NCBI GenBank assembly: GCA_903921405.1
Contig: CAIXPV010000013.1
Location: 1-19,573 of the forward strand
Origin: an uncultured Actinomycetes bacterium
Lineage (GTDB): Bacteria; Actinomycetota; Actinomycetes; Nanopelagicales; Nanopelagicaceae
DNA: 19,573 nt
Reading direction: 5' to 3'
Part shown: piece after piece, positions 14,748-19,573 of the stretch
How the letters are laid out: each line of letters begins with the position of its first letter
Position numbering within the stretch: position 1 is the first letter of the stretch
Made by a program: the position numbers and the translations under genes
The notes under the pieces: model-generated
What the model saw: the letters and a program-made list of their open reading frames with translations, nothing else
Databases searched by the model: none
What the model was told of the DNA's origin: nothing

Positions 14748-14928
14748 TCTGCGTGAGCGTATAACGCTCTCATTTGGCGTGGGCTCACATTTTCCTGTTG
14801 ATATTGCGATATCAGAGCTTGGAAGTCGCAGCGTTAATCAAGCACTTGCAGATGGTTTTGAACCGCAGGATATTTGGCGCGCTGTATGTAAGGAACATCC
14901 CAAAGAGACGGAAAAGCATAGGTTCTAA
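14734..14928 (+). CDS. DUF3046 small conserved actinobacterial protein
   Basis: A 64-residue protein of unknown function that matches the DUF3046 pattern. It starts MRISDLRERITLSFG, has ISELGSRSVNQALADGFEP in the middle and the signature DIWRAVCKE near residues 46-54. DUF3046 genes typically lie just upstream of recA in actinobacteria. Here the next gene is an alpha/beta hydrolase and recA is absent from the window. The start is GTG at 14734, 14 bp before the end of the TetR gene, with no Shine-Dalgarno visible. The length is normal for the family. No catalytic motif or membrane segment is apparent. Confidence 0.85.
   Translation: MRISDLRERITLSFGVGSHFPVDIAISELGSRSVNQALADGFEPQDIWRAVCKEHPKETEKHRF
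14919..14924 (+). promoter_or_regulatory. Candidate -10 element of the alpha/beta hydrolase (leaderless)
   Basis: TAGGTT overlaps the end of the DUF3046 gene and ends 6 nt before the hydrolase ATG. No Shine-Dalgarno lies in between, so a separate leaderless transcript is plausible. No -35 element is evident. Confidence 0.4.
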
Positions 14929-14930
14929 AT

Positions 14931-15725
14931 ATGAAACTCGCTACGACAATTACACAAACAAGTGATTCACATCCACCATTAGTTCTCATTCACGGACTTG
15001 GTTCAGCAGCAACAGCATTTAAACCGATAGTTTCCAATCTCTCACAATCTTTTCGCGTGATCACCGTTGATCTTCCGGGGCACGGACAAAGCCCTTTTAT
15101 CCAGGGCTTAGCTATGGATCCACAATCACTTGGCAGAGCTATCTTTGACACTATTGATAGTGAGTATGGGATCGCGCAGTTTCATGTAGTTGGTAACTCT
15201 TTAGGTGGGTGGATAGCGCTGGAAATGGCGGCGGAACAACCTGAGCGCATTACATCCCTTACAGGCCTTGCGCCAGCAGGATTATGGGTGCAACCAGCAT
15301 CAGGTCGTCTGCCTAGTGAAGCACGTTCCTTTTATTTAGCAAAGGCTTTGAAGCCATTTGTGAAAGTGGGATTGCGCGCAATGGCTTTGCGAAAAATTGG
15401 TTTTGCAAGTGTGAGCCCACAATGGCAAGAGTTAAGTTATGAGATTTGTTATGACGCAAGCATGGCGATGGGAAACTGCACGGGATATTTTCCAGCGTGG
15501 GATGGCATGTTAGGTCGGCGCTTTGATTCATCAGTCGATAGTTCGGTTCCGGTAACTATACTTTTTGGCGATACTGATAACACTTTGCCTTATCCCGTTT
15601 CACAAGAGCGCTCACTGGCGCCATCACACAGCACGTGGTTAGTAATCGATCAGTGTGGTCATGCGCCAATGTGGGATCACCCCGATTTAATTGTGAAGAT
15701 TATTCGACAGACTAGCGGGCAGTAA
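14931..15725 (+). CDS. Alpha/beta-fold hydrolase
   Basis: A 264-residue single-domain alpha/beta hydrolase. The oxyanion-hole strand is LVLIHGLGSAATAF (17-30), followed by VDLPGHGQSP. The nucleophile elbow is G88-N-S90-L-G-G, the acid is probably D216 in FGDTDNTLP and the histidine is H244 in QCGHAPMWDHP. A full Ser-Asp-His triad is therefore present. The cap region (about 120-185) is short, with a helix-rich LAKALKPFVKVGLRAMALRK stretch, and gives no substrate clue. No signal peptide is visible, so it is cytoplasmic. The ATG is 2 bp after the DUF3046 stop. The 3' end overlaps the convergent yaaA by 14 bp. It could be an esterase, lipase-like or C-C hydrolase; the exact reaction cannot be assigned. 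Confidence 0.9.
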   Translation: MKLATTITQTSDSHPPLVLIHGLGSAATAFKPIVSNLSQSFRVITVDLPGHGQSPFIQGLAMDPQSLGRAIFDTIDSEYGIAQFHVVGNSLGGWIALEMAAEQPERITSLTGLAPAGLWVQPASGRLPSEARSFYLAKALKPFVKVGLRAMALRKIGFASVSPQWQELSYEICYDASMAMGNCTGYFPAWDGMLGRRFDSSVDSSVPVTILFGDTDNTLPYPVSQERSLAPSHSTWLVIDQCGHAPMWDHPDLIVKIIRQTSGQ

Positions 15726-16257
15726 CCTCTAATACCCACGCAGAGTTATTTGTGGCCTCAATCAAATGGCATTTAAAGTGCAACGAAAGGCGCGCAAAGA
15801 TTTCTTGCGGATCAGTAGGTGCAACTTCTTGCAAAAGGATTCGCGCGACTTCACCTCTAGTCTTTTTAGACATATGTGTTATGACCTTCTTCACGCCACC
15901 GATTTCGGTAAAGACCTTTATCTCAACGCATGTATCTCTTGGAGGAGTCCACACGCCTTGATAGGTAGATGAGCGGCAATCAACGATTAGTGAAGTCGAA
16001 ATCGCTGCAAGGTAATCCGTGACGGGCTTGCGCATTAGCGCGTTATTGATTTTCTCTCTGTAGGGCTCGATCAGATCCAATGGTCGAAGCACGCCGTATT
16101 TGGCCGAGATAATTGCAATGGATTCCTGGCCTCGCTTGTGCTGTTTGGCAGTTAGAGATGGCCAGTCCAACGCCTTATAAAGTACGCCGGTATAGACATC
16201 GATTGCTGGGCCGGGTTCAGCTGCTTTTTTCTCACTAGGCGGCAGCAGTATTAACAC
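15712..16257 (-). CDS. yaaA: YaaA/DUF328 family peroxide-stress protein, short form
   Basis: YaaA limits intracellular free iron and DNA damage during hydrogen peroxide stress in E. coli. Family marks are LILLPPSEKK at the N-terminus, VYTGVLYKALDW at 21-32, KYGVLRPLDLIEPYR (near 53-67), and KKTRGEVARILL in the C-terminal half. At 181 residues it is clearly shorter than the roughly 240-260 residues I know for the family. The missing part is the helical stretch between PPSEKK and VYTG, which here is only about nine residues. The rest is intact and no frameshift is seen. The GTG start is 6 nt after a CATACT element and has no Shine-Dalgarno. It runs convergent to the hydrolase and lies 27 bp downstream of the Lrp gene on the same strand. 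Confidence 0.9.
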   Translation of the reverse strand: MLILLPPSEKKAAEPGPAIDVYTGVLYKALDWPSLTAKQHKRGQESIAIISAKYGVLRPLDLIEPYREKINNALMRKPVTDYLAAISTSLIVDCRSSTYQGVWTPPRDTCVEIKVFTEIGGVKKVITHMSKKTRGEVARILLQEVAPTDPQEIFARLSLHFKCHLIEATNNSAWVLEVTAR

Positions 16258-16263
16258 GGGGTA

Positions 16264-16269
16264 AGTATG
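16264..16269 (-). promoter_or_regulatory. Candidate -10 element of yaaA (leaderless)
   Basis: On the minus strand CATACT, one mismatch from TATACT, ends 6 nt before the yaaA GTG, in the 27-bp gap after the Lrp gene. It suggests that yaaA can be transcribed apart from the Lrp gene. Confidence 0.35.
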
Positions 16270-16284
16270 GGGCCTGACTGCCAG

Positions 16285-17283
16285 TTATTTATCAATCGAT
16301 GAGACTTTTCGGCCTGATCGCTTAAAAGCTTCAATCAAAATATAGCTATCAAGGGCGTTAATGCCTGAGACTTTATTACCCAGCTCTTCAAGATAAATAT
16401 TGAGATCTTTGCGATTGGCTGTGGTGACCTCACTGAGTATCTGGTAGTCGCCAGAGATGGTGGCCAAATAGCGGATTCGATGATCGAGAATTAGCTCTTC
16501 AGCAATGCGTGAAACATCGGCAGGAGCACATTTGATCCAAAGCCAGCATTCAACCTTAAAACCAATTATCGCCGGATCAACCACTGCGTGAATGGAGAGT
16601 GCTCCGGAATCTAATAACTGTGCGGTTTTGCGCCGAGCAGTTGGTTCGGTCAAACCGCAGGCGCGTGCAATCTGGTCAAAGGTTGCGCGACCATTCTTTG
16701 ACAACGTCTCAAGAATTAATTGGTCATCGGCTAGAAGTTCAATCTCTTGAATCGGCCTTGGAAGGCGATCGACGATAATTTTGGCTCGTTCGGCATCGCT
16801 AAGAATTCCGGGATTCCACTGCGCGGCAGTTCGATAATATTTAAGGCAGCCATAAGTAGTGGAGTTAACAACTCCCGGGATTCCAGGAATAACATTGAGC
16901 ATAATATTTGTGATAACTGCAGTGCTTCCAAAAATCTCAGCTAAACACTCATTGCCACCTGTCGTGAGGTAGACAAAGATGCTTTCATCAAGGTTGGCCA
17001 TCGCCGTTGCAACGATGATGTTCATGCCAGGCGCACATGTAATACGAACGATCATCGCCTCCTTACGGGCTAGGGCGCTGCGCTCTATTAACCCGGTGAC
17101 TTGAATTGCGCCTTGGGCCAGTAACTCTTGGCCGCGTCGCGAGACTGTGCGATCAGGCAGTGCCAATACATCGGCGATGGTTGAAAACGGGGCACGTCCA
17201 TCAACCTGTAAGTAACCGATGATGCGGCGATCGATCTCGTCTAATTCGTCATTCATGGCCATAAGTTTGGCGATTTCCGTCAT
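16285..17283 (-). CDS. Tandem Lrp/AsnC-family transcriptional regulator
   Basis: A 332-residue protein made of two complete Lrp/AsnC units. Unit one has an HTH at about 14-60 (LDEIDRRIIGYLQVDGRAPF, then TIADVLALPDRTVSRR) and a RAM ligand domain at about 75-150. Unit two has an HTH at about 186-230 (DDQLILETLSKNGRATFDQI, then GLTEPTARRKTAQLL) and a RAM domain at about 243-320. Typical Lrp proteins are near 150 residues, so this is a genuine duplication-fusion, of a kind known in actinobacteria. Starts at 17283, 17262 and 17256 are possible; 17283 fits the promoter-like pair upstream. It is divergent from the polyamine-type ABC operon across about 80 bp and is a candidate regulator of it. The ligand is probably an amino acid or related amine, by inference. 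Confidence 0.92.
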   Translation of the reverse strand: MTEIAKLMAMNDELDEIDRRIIGYLQVDGRAPFSTIADVLALPDRTVSRRGQELLAQGAIQVTGLIERSALARKEAMIVRITCAPGMNIIVATAMANLDESIFVYLTTGGNECLAEIFGSTAVITNIMLNVIPGIPGVVNSTTYGCLKYYRTAAQWNPGILSDAERAKIIVDRLPRPIQEIELLADDQLILETLSKNGRATFDQIARACGLTEPTARRKTAQLLDSGALSIHAVVDPAIIGFKVECWLWIKCAPADVSRIAEELILDHRIRYLATISGDYQILSEVTTANRKDLNIYLEELGNKVSGINALDSYILIEAFKRSGRKVSSIDK

Positions 17284-17289
17284 CTCGTG

Positions 17290-17306
17290 TCAAGTATTGC
17301 TATTGA
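17290..17306. promoter_or_regulatory. Candidate operator: TCAA-N9-TTGA inverted repeat
   Basis: A 17-bp inverted repeat with 4-bp arms, lying 6 bp upstream of the Lrp gene start and overlapping its putative -10. The size suits a helix-turn-helix dimer, but arms this short can occur by chance. Confidence 0.3.
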
Positions 17307-17322
17307 TGACTGTCTGTGTGAA
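17293..17322 (-). promoter_or_regulatory. Candidate promoter of the Lrp-type gene
   Basis: On the minus strand TTCACA (17317-17322) and AATACT (17293-17298) are spaced by 18 bp. The transcription start would lie about 3 nt before the ATG at 17283, giving an almost leaderless message and supporting that start. Confidence 0.4.
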
Positions 17323-17352
17323 TCTCCTCCCATTCATTGAAATATCTAGCCA

Positions 17353-17359
17353 AAGGTGG
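17353..17359 (+). promoter_or_regulatory. Shine-Dalgarno of potA (decides the start)
   Basis: AAGGTGG lies 5 nt before the ATG at 17365. It contains the GTG at 17356 that a longest-frame call would choose, so 17365 is the better start. Confidence 0.55.
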
Positions 17360-17364
17360 ACCAC

Positions 17365-18435
17365 ATGGTTGATGAGAGCGGGTGGGCCGACCTTGTCATC
17401 TCAGGGGTCTCAAAGAGCTTTAGAGATCCTAAAGGTGGCGAAGTTAAGGCCTTGGCTGAGGTCTCTTTGAATATTCCATCAGGAGAGTTTGTCGTTCTTT
17501 TAGGTCCTTCAGGATGTGGAAAGACAACGCTGCTGCGCAGTATCGCCGGCTTTGAAAAAATAGATGCGGGCCATATCAATTTGGGTGGAACGAGAATCGA
17601 TCTGTTGCCACCACACAAACGTCCTGTTAATACTGTCTTTCAAAGTTATGCCTTATTTCCACATATGACAGTGGCTGAGAATATTAGTTTTGGTCTTGAA
17701 AATGAAAAGATCGATAAGCGCGAAATTAAATCGCGTGTTGCCGAGGTATTAGAACTCGTCGAAATGAGCGCACTTTCAGAGCGCAAGCCGTCGCAGATGT
17801 CGGGCGGACAACAACAACGCGCTGCTCTAGCACGAGCGCTGGCCAAAAAGCCAAAGGTACTTTTACTTGATGAACCATTAGCTGCATTAGATTTGAAACT
17901 ACGAAAGACGATGCAGATTGAGCTCAAGCGAATCCATCGAGCAACTGGCACAACATTTCTCTTCGTAACACATGATCAAAATGAAGCGATGGCGTTAGGT
18001 GATCGCATTGCAGTTTTCAATAGCGGTCAACTTGTACAAGTCGGAACACCATTTGAAATCTATACAGCGCCAACAACAGAATTTGTTGCCAACTTTATTG
18101 GCGAATCAACTGTCTTAACTGGATCCATCGATTCGCGCATATTTACAGGAGACGGCTTAATAATCCAACAAATCCCGAATCAGATTACAGATGGGTCAGA
18201 TAAGAAGATAATTATTCGTCCCGAAGCTTTCTCTCTATTGAGTGGCAAGAGCTCAGTTGGAGAACTGCGAATTAAGGAGATCATCTTTGCAGGCGATGCG
18301 CTGGAAGTTCTATTAACCAGCAGCACTGGACATGAAGTAAAAGTTAAATCAGATGTTTCAATACTGCCTCAGCTAAGCGTTGGCAACGATGTCGAACTTT
18401 TTGTCGATGCAACACAGATAGGTCAAGTGAACTAA
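17365..18435 (+). CDS. potA: Spermidine/putrescine-type ABC transporter ATP-binding protein
   Basis: The ATPase of an importer of the polyamine/opine group. From ATG 17365 it is 356 residues. It has Walker A G-P-S-G-C-G-K-T-T at about 47-55, the Q-loop FQSYALFPHMTVAENISFG, the signature MSGGQQQR near 145-152, Walker B LLLDEP with D169-E170, and the H-loop VTHDQ with H203. A C-terminal TOBE-like regulatory domain starts near residue 235. SYALFPHMTV and the immediately following two permeases fit PotABC best. Iron(III)- or thiamine-type ATPases are similar, so the substrate is inferred. The potB ATG abuts its stop. AAGGTGG 5 nt upstream supports ATG 17365 over GTG 17356. Confidence 0.88.
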   Translation: MVDESGWADLVISGVSKSFRDPKGGEVKALAEVSLNIPSGEFVVLLGPSGCGKTTLLRSIAGFEKIDAGHINLGGTRIDLLPPHKRPVNTVFQSYALFPHMTVAENISFGLENEKIDKREIKSRVAEVLELVEMSALSERKPSQMSGGQQQRAALARALAKKPKVLLLDEPLAALDLKLRKTMQIELKRIHRATGTTFLFVTHDQNEAMALGDRIAVFNSGQLVQVGTPFEIYTAPTTEFVANFIGESTVLTGSIDSRIFTGDGLIIQQIPNQITDGSDKKIIIRPEAFSLLSGKSSVGELRIKEIIFAGDALEVLLTSSTGHEVKVKSDVSILPQLSVGNDVELFVDATQIGQVN

Positions 18436-19314
18436 ATGAGGATTCCCGTTCGCTTGCAGAGAGAGCCGGGCATATATGGGCCAAATGCCGTCTCTTTTCC
18501 AGCGTATGTAACTGGTGTCTTCTTAGTAGGCATGCCGCTTGTAGTAATAACGGTATTCTCATTTTTATCGCGTGGTGATTTTGGATCTGGAGTTATTCGC
18601 AAATTTACACTTGAGGCTTACAGAACTGTATTTTTTGAAACTGATCTGATGGGCAATAGCTCATTTAACTTCACGTATCTGCACATTATTGGCCGTTCAG
18701 TTCTGTTGGCATTTACTGTAACTCTTATCTGTTTATTGGTGGGTATACCAACGGCAATCTGGATTGCATTGCAAAAGAAATCAACACAGAGAATATTGAT
18801 TGCACTTGTAACGATTCCATTTTGGGTCAATGTGCTGGCACGCACCTATGCCTGGATGCTTCTGCTCTCAGAAGGTGGGCTCTTCGACAAACTGGGTTCA
18901 CCCGTGCTGCTGTACACCTCATGGGCAACCTTCATCGGACTTACATATGCATTCTTACCGTTTATGGTGCTGCCAATCTATGCATCGGCAGAGAAATTAG
19001 ATCGAAGTATTCTAGAGGCCGCCTTTGATTTAGGTGCATCAGGGTGGCGCGTTTTAATCCGCATCGTCATACCCATGATTCGCTTCGGCATCTTTGCCGG
19101 AATTGCCATTGTCTTTATCCCAGCCCTAGGCGCATATGTTCAACCAGCGTTGCTAGGTGGAAATAAAGTAATGTTAATTGGAAGTTTGATTAACGATCAA
19201 TTTGGTGAGTCTCGCAACTGGCCAGTTGGTTCTGCCCTTGCTGTTCTGCTCCTTGCTATGACCGGAGTCATTTTGCTGAGCACCAGACGTCGCAAGCTGG
19301 AGTTTTCCTCATGA
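18436..19314 (+). CDS. potB: Spermidine/putrescine-type ABC transporter permease I
   Basis: A 292-residue inner-membrane permease with about six helices. The first runs through YVTGVFLVGMPLVVITVFSF. The cytoplasmic EAA loop that docks on the ATPase is clear: LDRSILEAAFDLGASGWRVL, with E194-A-A and G200. After the first helix comes a periplasmic section with FTLEAYRTVFFETD, as in PotB proteins, and the segment PALGAYVQPALLGGNKVMLIGSLIN near the C-terminus is also typical. The gene starts directly after the potA stop and its stop overlaps the potC start by ATGA. Together the three genes make the membrane core of the importer; the binding protein gene is expected beyond the window. Confidence 0.92.
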   Translation: MRIPVRLQREPGIYGPNAVSFPAYVTGVFLVGMPLVVITVFSFLSRGDFGSGVIRKFTLEAYRTVFFETDLMGNSSFNFTYLHIIGRSVLLAFTVTLICLLVGIPTAIWIALQKKSTQRILIALVTIPFWVNVLARTYAWMLLLSEGGLFDKLGSPVLLYTSWATFIGLTYAFLPFMVLPIYASAEKLDRSILEAAFDLGASGWRVLIRIVIPMIRFGIFAGIAIVFIPALGAYVQPALLGGNKVMLIGSLINDQFGESRNWPVGSALAVLLLAMTGVILLSTRRRKLEFSS

Positions 19315-19573
19315 GACAACGGGCGTGGAGCGTTTCGAATCTTCCCATAATCCGACCAATGGGAATCTCCAGTTTAATTTTTCTGTACTTACCGCTCTTA
19401 ACGGTATTGATTTTTGCCTTCAATAAATCTGAGGATGCGACAACCTGGGGTGGCTTTTCCACTCGATGGTTTAGCACTATCTTGGAGAATACGGATTTAA
19501 TTCGCTCGGCAAAAGTTTCACTCTCCATTGCCGTCCCTTGCGCATTAATCGCAGCGATGATTGCCGCCGGCCT
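19311..19573 (+). CDS. potC: Spermidine/putrescine-type ABC transporter permease II (partial, 3' end outside window)
   Basis: The frame opens at ATG 19311, overlapping the potB stop by 4 bp (ATGA), and runs to the window end. This gives 87 codons plus two bases. The residues show a first membrane helix (LIFLYLPLLTVLIFAFN), then a periplasmic WGGFSTRWFSTILENTDLI, then the start of a second helix (SLSIAVPCALIAAMIA). This matches the N-terminus of PotC, where the segment W-x-G-F-S/T-xxW-(Y/F) is characteristic. The EAA loop is not yet reached. The order potA-potB-potC fits a polyamine importer. Confidence 0.9.
   Translation, partial: MRQRAWSVSNLPIIRPMGISSLIFLYLPLLTVLIFAFNKSEDATTWGGFSTRWFSTILENTDLIRSAKVSLSIAVPCALIAAMIAAG

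Noticed and set aside
15712..16257. Frameshift as the cause of the short yaaA
   Set aside because: The frame is continuous, both ends carry family motifs, and the upstream DNA is a short promoter-like gap next to the Lrp stop with no room for the missing segment. An in-frame deletion fits better.
16285..17283. Double Lrp regulator as an assembly artefact joining two genes
   Set aside because: The two halves differ clearly in sequence and are joined by a continuous linker region, so it is a true two-unit protein and not a duplicated read.
17324..17335. Purine-rich stretch GGGAGGAGA on the minus strand as a ribosome binding site for the Lrp gene
   Set aside because: It is about 45 nt upstream of the start and upstream of the proposed -10, so it cannot serve that start unless an unseen upstream frame exists; none was found.
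1..19573. Search for CRISPR, toxin-antitoxin, phage, transposase, tRNA or rRNA signals
   Set aside because: No spaced direct repeats, transposase or integrase motifs, small paired toxin-antitoxin frames or cloverleaf-like sequences were recognised. Coding density leaves almost no unexplained space.

Overview
The window reads as a chromosomal segment of an actinobacterium with a compact genome, moderate G+C and frequent A/T-ending codons. The gene set and order support this: pnp, M16 peptidase, dapB, thyX, dapA, RNase J, ftsK, rodZ-like, rimO, pgsA, cinA, clgR and a DUF3046 gene follow the order known from Streptomyces and related actinobacteria. The low G+C, short spacers and many ATGA or abutting gene junctions would fit the streamlined freshwater lineages (acI/Nanopelagicales type). 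That placement is an inference, not a proof.

Layout. (1) 1-2234: the 3' end of pnp, an M16 zinc protease and dapB form one tightly coupled plus-strand unit. (2) 2249-4943: an accessory patch. A mycoredoxin-like glutaredoxin and a DHA2-type MFS exporter lie on the plus strand, and azlC-azlD (branched-chain amino acid exporter) on the minus strand. The MFS gene and azlD converge and overlap. (3) 5003-10673: thyX, dapA, rnj and ftsK. (4) 10801-14928: rodZ-like, rimO, pgsA, cinA, clgR, a TetR gene and DUF3046, with several overlaps. (5) 14931-16257: an alpha/beta hydrolase and a convergent, unusually short yaaA. (6) 16285-19573: a double-domain Lrp/AsnC regulator divergent from a spermidine/putrescine-type ABC transporter (potA, potB, start of potC, cut by the window end).

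How the genes work together. dapB and dapA supply diaminopimelate and lysine. pnp and rnj provide RNA turnover. ftsK and pgsA serve chromosome segregation and membrane phospholipid synthesis, and the rodZ-like gene is probably linked to cell shape. rimO modifies ribosomal protein S12. clgR is expected to control the Clp protease regulon. The Lrp-like gene is a candidate regulator of the divergent transporter.

The main non-gene signal is promoter layout. Seven genes that probably begin transcription units (azlC, thyX, dapA, ftsK, rimO, the hydrolase and yaaA) carry a TANNNT-like hexamer 6 or 7 nt before the start codon with no separate Shine-Dalgarno, as expected for leaderless mRNAs. Several genes inside units have clear purine-rich ribosome binding sites instead.

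No RNA gene, CRISPR array, insertion sequence or prophage gene was seen, and no gap exceeds 130 bp. I found no convincing new multi-gene defence or metabolic system; the window is mainly core housekeeping with a few departures from the usual arrangement.
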